Source of the DNA: Eupeodes corollae | Lineage: Eukaryota; Arthropoda; Insecta; Diptera; Syrphidae | NCBI RefSeq assembly: GCF_945859685.1 | Contig: NC_079147.1 | Location: forward strand, 108,483,525-108,547,524 | Direction: 5' to 3' | Length of the DNA: 64,000 nt | Shown here: in pieces, positions 1 through 11,289 of the stretch | Numbering within the stretch: position 1 is the stretch's first letter | How the letters are laid out: every line of letters begins with the position of its first letter | Made by a program: the position numbers and the translations under genes | The notes under the pieces: model-generated | The model's database searches: none | Seen by the model: only the letters and a program-made list of their open reading frames with translations | What the model was told of the DNA's origin: nothing

Positions 1-1330
1 CATTAGCCGGTCATAGACTTTGAAAATTTAAAAGAAATTGGTGTTGGTAAGCACCTGAACATTGTTTATACTGTCATTGATTGTGATGAACTGAATACCA
101 ATTTTACATCCCTATCATTATTTGAGTTCAATGATAGCATAGACATTTCTGAATTTTTAGAAACTGAAATCTTTTCTACAAGGGGCTTTAATTTCTCAAC
201 AATTGACGATGAAGTTATTCTAAAAACCTGTATTTGACGAAATCCATCCCGTGTTCGTGAAGGCAACTCTGCCGATTACATTGAGATGCATAAAACATCC
301 TTTCAACACTATTCTCATGACTGGAGTTTTTCCTACCGCATGGAAACGTGTTACAATTTTTGAGTAGCGACCAATAGCCTATATTGCCATATTTATCCAA
401 AGTTTTTGAAAAAATGGGGCAATATCTAAAACCGTCCCAATCAATCCGGTTTCCGTCCCAAACACAGTTGCACTACTGCCCTTATAAATTTGATCGAAGA
501 AATAAGAGGAAGTGTACGTAGAAAAGAATTTTGTGAGTTTTAATTTACATCATCATCAGTGAGATTCATTTCTCATATCTTAGTTCTAGAAACCAAGCAG
601 TAGTTGCCAACAACCAAACTTCAAGTTTTCTTCCACTAACACGCGGTGTTCCACAAGGGTCTATTTTGGGCCCATTACTTTTTACTATGTATGTTAATGA
701 ACTACCATCTCTTAGCTTTAACTCATCCATACACAATGTATGCCGATGATGTATAGCTTGGGTACAGTTGTTCACTGGGGTTGTTTGAAATTGGTATTTC
801 GGAGATTAACGAAGATCTTAATAATATCAAACGGACTTTGTTTAAATCCTACACTAAGTCAAAATGCTTAGTCATTTGATAAGACCCTATAGACAAGTCT
901 TGCTTTCTCGAATATTACTCAATGATAACCTTATTCAGTTTGTTGACTGAGCCAAGTGTTGACTCTTGGAGTAATATTTAATAAGTCACTCACTTGGACA
1001 AATCATAAACAACTTATCATAGGTAGAGTGTACGGAGGCTTACGTATGTTATGGACCTTCCAAGGAATCACTCCAATAAAAACAAGAATGATACTTGCTA
1101 AGTCGCTGCTTATTCCGTTTTTATTATTTGGGTGTGAACTATTTAGTAATTGCGACTCCAAGCACAAAAGGAAACTTAATTTTGTCTATAATACTGTGAC
1201 AAGATATATTTTTGGACTACGGAAATATGGTGACATTTCCTAAAATGCAAGATTAATATATGATTTTTCTCTTGATAACTTATTTTCGCAAGAGCTGCTT
1301 GTGACAGTCATCTCTACCTACCTAAACGTT
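1..1330 (+). mobile_element. Non-LTR retrotransposon remnant (Jockey/CR1 group, Kiri-like), copy K1
   Basis: This is a decayed reverse transcriptase that enters from the left edge. In order along the plus strand one can read the finger/palm block with SGFRPK-like residues near 450, the motif GVPQGSILGPLLFT near 655-690, a damaged YADD-type site near 740 (a stop follows), and the thumb-like stretch LTLGVIFNKSLTW to FGLRKYG at 956-1243. Stops and frameshifts separate the blocks, so it cannot make a working enzyme. The same family reappears at 11290-12990. The clade name is inferred from the overall motif pattern, not from a search. Confidence 0.75.
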
Positions 1331-2084
1331 AGGAAAATTTAGATTGTTTGTACTTAACCTACAGAATCAGCTAAAATAGTCATTTAAACTGAAAAATATA
1401 TAATTGATTAATCATAAAAAAGTTAAATAAAATTCAATATCTATCAAACTCCAATACCAGTTCAAGTAAATTGATTCAATTTAGTTGAAGGCAGGCTAGA
1501 AGATATCTCAATTATTGTAATTCAAGCTCATTAAATTATTGCAAAGTGTTTTGATTAAACGCCCCCTGGAACTATTATAGTTTCGATAAATCAGAAGCAA
1601 ATGAATAATAATTTGTTGTTAAGTGATCGTAATGTCGTGATGTTGGCAAATGAATATTGGAGACCTACCAAAGTTACGCTACGGAAGGTGATCTTCAATG
1701 TGCAAATTTATTATTTAAGAAAGAAAAGGTTTAAATGTAAATGCTTAACACAAAATTGTGTTTAATGGAGTTCGGAAAGTATTTTAATGGCTTAAGATAT
1801 TTGAAAAAATTGTTCAACACATTTTAAGAGTTACTTTGTTTCCATACGAATCCGATCTGCCGAAACTGTTGAGCAAGGTAAAAAGAAAATTAGAGTGTTC
1901 CGTGGGTTTTTTATGTAAATAGTTCGAATCCAAAATTACTTTCCTATGGTAGAATTTTGAAGAACTTGGAAAAACCTCGTGAATATAACGCACCCAACTC
2001 TTAAATCGTAGAATAGCCTGCCTGATGGAAAAGTAAATTAGTAATAAACAACATGCTTTTAGACCAAACAGAGAAACCATTCTT
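1331..2084. other. AT-rich stretch without recognisable gene
   Basis: I see no exon, RNA gene or conserved protein here. It probably contains LINE 3' leftovers and the body of the decayed mariner that is legible just to the right. Reading frames in it are short and low complexity. Confidence 0.4.
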
Positions 2085-2275
2085 TTATTCATCTCACGCG
2101 CTTTTTTCGTTGGTGACGTTGGATGCTTCCAGGTGGACGATTGTGTGTCTCGATATCATAACCATACATCCATGTTTCATCACCAGTTATGACCCTTTCA
2201 AGCAAACTTGGATCGTCGTTGACATCATTTACCAGCTCCTAAGCGATTTTCATGCTATAGTTTTTTTGGTCTAAC
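2085..2275 (-). pseudogene. mariner transposase fragment
   Basis: On the minus strand the segment reads LLERVITGDETWMYGYD, the block around the first catalytic aspartate (GDE) of mariner-family DD34D transposases, followed by the usual basic, proline-containing stretch. Only this block is clear; downstream sequence is too decayed to follow. It is a dead fragment of a cut-and-paste transposon. The family assignment rests on the GDE(T/S)WxYGYD signature. Confidence 0.75.
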
Positions 2276-2559
2276 ATTGTTTAAACTAGCAAAAATCGCC
2301 GACCTCATAAAAACATGTCGAACTCTAGCAACTACCACAGACAAAGTAAACAGTGAATATAACTTAAAATTTCATCATATTTTAGGGACATTCATAACAA
2401 CACAATGCAAAACAAATGTTAACCTTAGGACCCTCCAGACCCGGCGAAATTTAAAAACTCTGGGTACTTTTTGAACACACCTCATATGTAAGAAATGCTC
2501 TTCAGTTCAAAGAAAAACACTATCAATGACAAAACGAGTTCCTTAAATCTTACTGAATG

Positions 2560-3345
2560 TTGACAACAATAGTTTTCAAAAGATAAAAGTAGTTTAAAGC
2601 CAATATCTCAAAGTTTTTAAGAGGTATTTGAGTCGAAAATTGAAATTTACCAACACTTATTAATTTTTTTATTTAGGTTTTTATTTTTTGTAAGAAAACT
2701 GTCAATTCGATTTTTCTCAAATATTTTCCGAGTCTTAAAAACAATATTTTTTAGAAGTAAAAATTAATTAGAAGCCAAAATCTCAAATTTTTAAAAAGAT
2801 ATTTGAGTCGAAAACTAATTTTTACCAACTTTTGTTAAATTTTCTTTTAAGTTTTCATTTTTTGTAAAAAAAACTGTCGATTCGATTTTTCTCAAAATTT
2901 GTCCAGATGATACAAATTATTTTACGTTGCACAAAATTGTTTTGGAGATGAAATCCTTTTTTATTTGTAAAATTTTTGATTTTGATTTTTGATTTATAAA
3001 AACACCGTTTACTGGATTTTTTCCAAATATATGTTGGTTTGGTATCACGTTACAATATATTTTATAAAATTTAATTCAAGTCTCTAGCGGTTTTGGTTCG
3101 TAAGATATTTATAATTATCCACCTGCACCTTTTTTTGAAACTGCTATGGTAAAAAAACACTCACACAATTTTCTTTAGAGCCCTTTCTGCATCGAACGTA
3201 CGTACGCACGTACAGACATCTTTCTAAAAATCTTTTATTTCGACTCTAGAGACCTTGAAACGTCGAGAAGTGTTAACATTTAAAAATTTGACAAATCGTA
3301 CCCATTACAATAATTTCCTATGGGAAGTTAAAAATGAGCTTGAAG
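2560..3345 (-). repeat. Repeat D, reverse copy, with tandem ~175-bp units
   Basis: The sequence is a reverse-orientation copy of the repeat at 39245-40930. Shared landmarks are the short palindrome near 3330, the stretch corresponding to 'gatgtctg...acgtacgt' near 3190-3225, and at least two copies of a unit carrying 'aattcgatttttctca' near 2705 and 2880, about 174 bases apart. It has no coding capacity. It looks like a non-autonomous mobile element with an internal satellite-like array. Confidence 0.7.
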
Positions 3346-4789
3346 ACAAACCACAGCTTGCAGCTGTAAGTAAGTGAATGTCATACTTGTCTTGACTTGG
3401 ACACACTTTCGCACTTTCCAGATCAAAACTTATTAATTCCGATTTACATATTTCGATACCCGACATCATTTAAATTGACCAAATTTGCACTGCCCTACAT
3501 ATATTTTATTCTGGTATCCAAAGTATTTACATATTTTTGAGAACTACTTTAAAACAAATAGCTGCTAATTTGCCTGCTACCTGTTTAAGAAAATTTCATT
3601 AGTCACAACGTGCTATACGCTTTTAAAATATTATTAGGTCTGCTTTAACTCCAGCTAAAGATGACACACACAAACACACAGACTGATGACGGGTAACATT
3701 TATGTCGAAAACTATACTCACTTATCTTAAATACTAAAACTCAACTTACCCTATAAGTAGAACAAGTAAAAATGATTTGATATAATTCCTAATTATAGAA
3801 TTTCAATATACAATAAATCTATTTTGTTTCCTAAAATAGATCTAAGAACGTATACACCCATTGTTAATTTTTAAACGATGAGAGGGCATTAATTGGAATA
3901 TAATTAAGAATATATATGGGCATGGGCACAAAAAGATGAATGAAGTGTACACTACAGATCATATAATTTAACCCATTTAAATTTGGGATAGTTTGTAGAG
4001 GTTAACCTAAAATTATGAAAAAAGCTGTTTTAAATTTAGGTTTTTTTAATTATGTATGATGAACATTTTTCTTTATACAAACAAATCGTGTGTACAAAGT
4101 TTTTGCTGTCCAAAATTTCTGTATGTTAAAATTCTGATTATTGCTTTGAAAAATATTCTTAAAAAAGATTTAAAACATTAACAAAAGATTAAAAGGAGCA
4201 AAAAGCTGAAATATTTTTCGAAAATCTTAAGTTCTAACATTTTAAGTACTTTAATTTTTCAATTGTATATTATTATTTGAACCTATTCAAATCAATAGCA
4301 GTGTCAAAGTGTTGTTTGTTGTTTTTTGGTATTTTTTTTCTGAGGTTAATTGATTTAAGAATTTATTACAAATGCGTATTGACTTTCTTGTTGATCTTCT
4401 TGTTTTCTTTAATTTATACATACGCATAGATTCACTCATCGATTTATTGAAATTTTCTCAGTACATTAAATTTGCTTTTAAGCAAATGGATCAAGACGTA
4501 TATGTGTATAGGTTTGGTACTTAATGTGAAGGAATATTTTTCTTTTATTATGAGGATTGTCCTATCGTAGGACTATGAACTATCAACTGCTTCCGGTCGT
4601 AAAATTTTAAATTAATAAATGCATACACTCGATTCTTTGAAGTATTCGGATTACCCTCAGTAAAAAGATTCCTTCAATCTAAATGAGATCTGTAGGTTTT
4701 TTAAAGATATAAAAATTCTGCAGTAAGGCTTTTGAGAAAGTTGGTGAATGATGTTTATTTCAATAAATGACCAACAGCGCGCAGCCATA
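3346..4789. other. No gene seen
   Basis: AT-rich non-coding DNA. I could not recognise any coding exon, RNA gene or terminal repeat. It probably belongs to the Syn intron that also hosts Timp. Confidence 0.4.
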
Positions 4790-7325
4790 TATGCAAAATA
4801 AATACACGCTTCGGAAATGGACGGATTTACTGATGAAGAACCAAGTAATCGAATTAACGACAGAGAATTTTAAATCAGTACGTGACATGTTAGGTCCCTC
4901 AATAGATCACGTCCAGCCGAATACTTAGCAGAAGCCCTAAACTGCTATAAGGTAGATATTACCGCCATTCAAAATACTGCGATATTCATATACTACGGCG
5001 ACTGCTAGCGGTGACAAAAGCAGCATCTAGTTGGGTATGGATTTGTTGTGGGGACTAGACTTAGGTAAAAAGTCTTGACTTTCAAACCGTGTGAGCGAGC
5101 GCATCACGATAATCCGTATCATGGCTTCATTTGCCAACATAAGCATCATGTGTGCGCATGTCCCAAAAAGAAGAGAAAGCTAAAGATACCAAAGAAATAT
5201 TTTTCATGACAATTCATAAGAGCAGTGCCCTGGGTATGACATTAAAATTGTCTTAGGAGTTTTAACGCCAGGCTAGGAAAAGATGATATCTTTGTTGGCA
5301 CAAACGGGTGATACAGACTTCTCCAATATTTGTTGATACAAATTATGCGGTAGCCATTCAAAAATTTATCAGACAGTTGACCAGATACAATTTGCCTGAA
5401 TCCGGAGCGCATCAGCGCCAGGAATGTCCCTGAAATACAAACATGGTCGTCATGTTGAGCTTGTCTTGTCACTTCACCACAGCACATGATGGTCAGGTTG
5501 CTACAACTTTAAAGTAATTGATGCCCGAACATTACGAGGAGCCAACATTGTCTTGTATCGCTCCCTCGTTGTAGACAAAGAACGGCTACGGATGTACTAT
5601 GAGAAGATTAGACGTTAGACGGCTACAATCACAAAACATTGTCAAGTCTTTTTCCCATCGAGTCTCTTACAACCTCTTAAGACGTCCATTAAGCGTTGAA
5701 AAAAAGATGCAACCATCAGAGATGCCACCTCTGAAGTGTTGACGACGGAGCTAAGCAACAATCATCCAAATAGGCGCTGCACAAAAGGATCAGAGAAGCT
5801 CGAGAGCTGTGCGAGCAGAAGTAGAGAAAACACCGTTTTTTTATATTTAAAAACAGGAGCTAGGTAGTGTCGCAATCGTGCAAATCGAGGGATGTCACAA
5901 CAGGATGCCCGATGAGTTTAACTCTAGAAAGATAACCATATTTCATAGACCATAAGAGATACACATGATTTGTACGTCCAATCGACGTAGGTTATCTTTC
6001 TAGGGTTAATATCAGAATAGTTTACCCAAAACGCCAGAAAGGAGACCTTCGAAATTGCGCCAACAACAAAGGCATCAGTCTCCTAAAAATCCCAAAAACG
6101 AAGAATAACTCTTGCAAACCACTACTACCACTACTTACCATTTACAAGACACTCATCATCCCAGTTCTCATTTATGGCGCTGAGGCCTGGACCCTGTTAA
6201 AGAAAAATGAGAGCGTTATGCTTTGGAAGAAAAAGTCTTCGGGTGATTGACCGAACAGAAAGCCCGTCCGTATCCGAGGCTTGTTGGTGCTCAGCAACTA
6301 TGAAGCTAAATATATAGATGGACCACTTCTGCAGACTGTATAACGGCGACGACGAACCGAATTCCGCTGTCAGGCAGGATGATCCATTCATCATAGACGA
6401 CGAAAGCCAACAATCCTGTCCTCCCGACTTAGACAAAGTAAAGATTGCCATATCTTAGCTGAAGTCTAATACGGCCGCTGAAGCGGATGGCTTGAATGCC
6501 GAGCTCTTTAAAGCAGCTGGATATAAGTTTGTTAGGAGCACGCACCAACTTATCTGCAAGATATGGCCGGAAGAAAGCATGCTCGATGAATGGAACCTCA
6601 GTATTGTTTGCCCGATCCTGATAAAAGGAGACCCTCTAAACTGCACCAACTATAGAGGAATCAGTCTACTAAAGATCGCCTATGAAATCTTCTCTGCCGT
6701 AATATGTGAACTTCTAAAGCCTATCGTCAAAAACCTGACAGGTCCTTATCAGATAGGTCAAATATTCACATTACAGGAGATTCTGGGAAAACCCAAGAAC
6801 ACCAAATCGACACCCATAATCTTTTCATCGATTTCAGGGCCGCATATGACAGCATCTCCGCTTTTTACTTTTGGCTAAGAAAGCAAATGAGTGGTAAGGT
6901 CCTCTCTCGAGGACCAAAGTGTCGCTATATAAGACCCTTATCATCTCCGTCCTGCTATACGATGCTGAAGCATGGACTATGACAAAAGTGGATGAAAGCA
7001 TCTTGGGTCGCTTCGAGAGAAAAGTTCTTCGTGTGATCTACGGTCCCGTATGCATCGAAGGGGAGTGGAGGAGAAGATGGAACGACAAGCTGTACGGGTA
7101 AAAGTCCAACGATTTAGATGGCCGGGTGACGTAGAGTCGAATCAACACCTACAGGACAGCGGAGTAGAGGAAAAACCGGATCAGGTGATGAGCACAAGTG
7201 GAATGTGACCTCAACCAACTTGGAGCGTGAAACTGGAGACACCTAGCTAGGGGCCGAGCTAGATAAAGAAGTTTGTTGGGTCTAGTTTACATAGGACTGT
7301 AGCGCCACCTTAAGTAAGTAAGTAA
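4790..7325 (+). mobile_element. RTE-type non-LTR retrotransposon remnant, copy A1
   Basis: The plus strand carries an apurinic-type endonuclease region (near 4920-5530, with 'FNARLGKDDIFVGTNG' and 'DARTLRGANI') and a reverse transcriptase region (6440-7090) with DGLNAELFKAAG, NYRGISLLKI and, after a deletion, YDAEAWTMTKVDESILGRFERKVLR. A second short piece of the same family (about 6040-6215) is wedged between them, so the copy is rearranged. The 3' end reads GGACTGTAGCGCCACC (7294-7309) followed by (TAAG)n, a microsatellite tail typical of RTE elements. Many stops: inactive. Other copies of the family are at 17680, 43180, 45100 and 61965. Confidence 0.85.
5922..6005. mobile_element. 84-bp piggyBac-type MITE with TTAA target duplication
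   Basis: An 84-bp element begins CTCTAGAAAGATAACC and ends with the reverse complement of CCCTAGAAAGATAACC (one mismatch in 16). It is flanked on both sides by TTAA (5918-5921 and 6006-6009). TTAA duplications and termini starting CCCTAGAAAGATA are the hallmark of piggyBac transposons. It has no coding capacity and would depend on a transposase supplied elsewhere. It sits inside the RTE copy A1, so it inserted after that element. Confidence 0.85.
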
Positions 7326-10267
7326 GTGATTGGCCGAAAACTAATCACGACATCTTCAATATATCGATTCTATAAGTTTGAAGTGTTTTTGCATATATTT
7401 TGCCTGTTACTCGAAATTTCTTTAACCTACCTCTTTAAAAATTTCAAATATCGAAAAGTTTTGAAAATTTTGGACTGTCAAAAATTTATCAAAACCTAAG
7501 TTTTTTAAATAAAACCAAGATTTTGGACATTTGGTTAACAATACAAATTCTGTTGAGATGTTTAAAGTCACTATCATTCACTTATGTGTGCTTAATTTTC
7601 CTTTAGAGCCACGAGACGAAACCTGCCCAGTATCGGGTGTCTTCTTCCACTATAGTTTAATTGAGTCTCAGTATTAGCGTTGTGGTTTTTTCGTTAGTAA
7701 TTCAATTGGAAGTCTCGTCTCTTTAAGACTAGGTTTCGTTTCGTAAAATGTTTTGAGTTTGAACTTAAATCTGAGGAAATTAGAGACCTTTTCAGATTTG
7801 TATCATTTTAATTTAAAATTAAGTAAGAATAGAGTAAAAACTAACAGTCTTATTTAATAGAATTCGCTAAACAGATGAATAGTTATACAGTGAATAAGGA
7901 TTTATGTAGGCTCTATGTAACGTTGCAAAAATTCCTATTTATAAAAAAATCTGCTATAAATTTTAGTTATACAATGCTTATATCAAAAAAAGTGCCAAAA
8001 GTACTATAAAATCTGCTAGTTGTCATAGCAACTAAAATATAACAAAATAATTCCAATTATTTGTATGATATTCTCTTTCGAAAATCTATATTTTTTTTAG
8101 ATTCTTCGTTTCTTCGGCTCACGAGCTAAACTCGAGAGGCATTATTGTTTTTATTTTAATTTCAAAAAGAGAGGAGAGAAATCAAAATGACATTTACGAA
8201 ATAATAATAACAATAATTTCCTTATGTAGGCTCTATTCAACCTCAAAACGCGTTTAGCTTATTATGGGACTATGCAACCTTGTATAAGTTTTATAAATAG
8301 CATTTTTGCGTTTAGAGGCATTATAGAGATAACATAACTTTATGTAGGCTCTATACAGCGTTTTTAAATAAGACTGTAAATCTAGAATAATGTACATTTA
8401 AATAAAATATTTAAAAAACACTTCTTTAGTATTCAGTTCAAATCAACTTAAACAGGAAATTTGAAATCTGAGGAACGATGTGTTTTTATGCTTAGTTTTA
8501 GACAAAGATCAACTTCTGATCAAACAATTATTCATCAAACTTCGTGGAAAAGCTATAATTGAATCAATTGTTATAATTTCGAGATGAAAATAGTCATATT
8601 GATCAAATATTATTTTACCACATTATGCCTCAGAAATAAATAAAAAAATTCTCAAGAATTTGCTATTCACTACATTCAGACCTAGAAAAACCAAACAACC
8701 CCAAAACAAAAATCTGTAACACTCAAGGCTGAAATTTATCGCAAAATATTAAAAACAACAAAATAAAAATACAAACACTCTCGTGCTTAATTCTTAGTTT
8801 ACAGAATATAAAAACATGTGGGTGTTTTGAAAAATGAACTAAAAACACTTGGGTAAATCGTGATTGTGAATGAATAATTTTGAAATATAGAATGAATGAA
8901 TTTGCCATTCTAACATATTACTTACTTAGTTGTTACTCATAAGTCATTTTTGAATTTTTATTTTCAATTCAAAACAGACTTTTGAGTGGGTTTTTTGTTT
9001 TGGTTTGGCTAATGAAGTGAAAAAGTATAATTTTAATTATTCTAATACGTTTTTAAATTCAAAAATCTTGAAAGTATTTAGCATTTAAGACTTAATGAAT
9101 AAACAAAAAACAATCAATAAAAACAACAATAATAATAATTAATTAACTTTATATCAAATCTTATATTTCAAGACTCATAAACCTATTGCCTCGAAATTTA
9201 TAAAATGAAATTAAAACGTTTAGAAATTGAATTAATTTTCATGGTTGAAATTTTTATTTTGTTTTATTTTATATATGAATCAATATAATCAGAAACCACA
9301 CACTACACGGGCAGGGCACGAAAGTTGGATGAAAATAAATTTAATTACATATCTTCTCGTCTCGTGGTGGTTTAGAGAGGTTGTGAAAGATAATTTTTCA
9401 TTTTCATTCACTATCAGAATAAGATACCATAAACATGAGGATAAACTTTATTGGATTGATAGTGAAATGTGTTTATGATGGTTGCATCAAGTTTCAACCA
9501 ATGCACGGCTACAGCGCCAGCGATGATCTAGACGTACAATAACTTTTCCTTTTCCTCATTAATTTATAAGAAAAAGATACAATTTATTTTTCTGATAAAG
9601 TCAATAAATATTAACATCTATAGTTACGTTGAAAATTAAGTTGTTCAAGGTTAAAAGAAGCATCGTATCACCGTTTACATGGCCCAAAACGAAATAATGA
9701 TTTTGAATTGTGAAATTATCTCTTATGGGATCTACTTCCAGAGCCTCACGGAGTAAACGGGAGGGTATTTCTTTCTATCTCTTACTGTTTGTAACGTTAA
9801 GACCAATAAAAAATAACTTTTGCCTTTGGTTTCCTTTAAATCTTGCACTTGGTGATTTTTTTTCTAATCAGAATCTCGAAAACCGGAATTCCAAAAAGTT
9901 AAAATCCCGAACATGTACATTTTCTTCGACAATCGACAACTATTTTGGTAATGAAGTTGGAATATTTGCAAACGTTTTTTAAAAGTAAGTATATTTGTTA
10001 TGAAATGGCGAAACAAAAATACTGAATATAAAACAATTGACAGCTGTCAACATGGCCAACTCCGATAAAAGTATTGCCAGATTGTAAACCATACCGTATA
10101 TGCCATGTTTGTGAAAATTTAATTTCAATTTGATTACTTCCAGTTTCTATCAATTACAAAAATAAATAGTTTCATATTCGGAGTTTTTAGTTTTCGAAAC
10201 TCATGCAATCATGTATTTATAATGTAATTGTTCAAAAATATTAGCTCAACGTTATTAACTTTAACGG
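7326..10267. other. Long AT-rich stretch without gene
   Basis: No coding exon is convincing. Small reading frames (for example around 8723-8908, 9245-9478 and 9710-9982) lack similarity to known domains and have biased composition. It contains a repeated 15-mer described separately and a weak inverted repeat around 7617 and 7732. I read it as intronic DNA of Syn. Confidence 0.4.
7902..8354 (+). repeat. Three exact copies of a 15-mer (TTATGTAGGCTCTAT)
   Basis: The 15-mer occurs at 7902-7916, 8222-8236 and 8340-8354, always on the plus strand, with a fourth degenerate version near 8263. Exact repetition of a 15-mer three times in 450 bases is unexpected. The flanks are only partly similar. It may mark ends of small mobile elements or a local duplication. 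Confidence 0.7.
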
Positions 10268-10450
10268 AAATATAACACAAAACTTTATATGGATGTAGGT
10301 GTAGATCCAAATGCAAAATAAGCTTCAATGTGCCCGAAGACAGACTTAAATCCAAAGAACGATGAGGAATCGACACATTCGGGTCTTCGGCAACACTTTC
10401 ACTTACAATATCTGAAACTAATGTTGTCTCTTCAAATGTCTTCACTATTT
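10268..10450 (-). pseudogene. Helix-turn-helix fragment of an IS630/Tc1/mariner-type transposase
   Basis: The minus strand reads ESVAEDPNVSIPHRSLDLSLS...LHLDLHLHPYKV, which resembles the N-terminal helix-turn-helix of a widespread insect transposase-derived family ('VxEDPxxSIRRRxxELxIS ... LxLxPYKxQ'). It ends abruptly in AT-rich DNA and has no catalytic domain. It is a dead fragment; the exact subfamily is uncertain. Confidence 0.65.
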
Positions 10451-11289
10451 TGACAATTGCTATTTGGACTATTATGTGAACCATAGTAAAAATTGGTTTC
10501 ACAACTTAGTTTCAGGGATGTCGAAACCAATGTTTACAAATTCTGGAATGTTTTGGAATTTGTTATAGTTTTACTTGCGACATAATATAAAAAGTTTTAC
10601 ATTTGTAATACAATTCGAACACGAAACGTTAAAATAAAGGTTGCTCCTATTGCGTTAGGAATTGACGTAGTCCCTATACAAGTTTTTTTTCTCAATAAAA
10701 TCGAAAATTCAGTTTTGTGCAAAACAACCAAAAGTTTTGTATTCATTTTTTTTGTCAACTTGGCTTCTTTCAATACTAAAAATATATATATATATTATAT
10801 ATTCTTCCAATACAACCATTATTTGGATTTTCTTTAAGGAACTAATGAAATAAGAATTTTTAAGTAAAATGTCAATTTTTTTTAAAACATATATATAAGC
10901 ATTTTTAAGAGACAAATTGTACAATATAAATGCAAAATTAATTTAATCAAATTTACCAATTTTTGAAGAATTACAGACCTTCAGACCCGTTTGTTTTTTT
11001 CCACTTTATTTCTAAATAAGAATTATATTGCTGTATTCGTTTATAATTAGTGAGAAATCAAAGTTTTACTTTATGATCAATTATCGGTTCCAGTTTTCTC
11101 CAGACATGAGTATATTTTCCAAACCTTCGACTTTTAAGTAGATATTCACACTTATACATTATAATACCGGAATTTAAAAAACATAAACTACACTTTAATT
11201 CATAGTGATGTTCTAGTGTAAATTGGGTTCATATTCTTTGAAAATCATCACCTTGCCAACAAGTAAAATATCCTAGCAGAAATTTGTTA
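10451..11289. other. No gene seen
   Basis: AT-rich, with a short TA-dinucleotide run near 10785-10800. Nothing coding or structural was recognised. Confidence 0.4.

Noticed and set aside
7611..7745. Inverted repeat acgaGACGAAACCT / aggtttcgtttcgt as a MITE
   Set aside because: Only 14 bases with a mismatch, no target duplication and no second copy.
9245..9982. Possible small host genes
   Set aside because: No domain, no splice context, and composition follows the AT-rich background.
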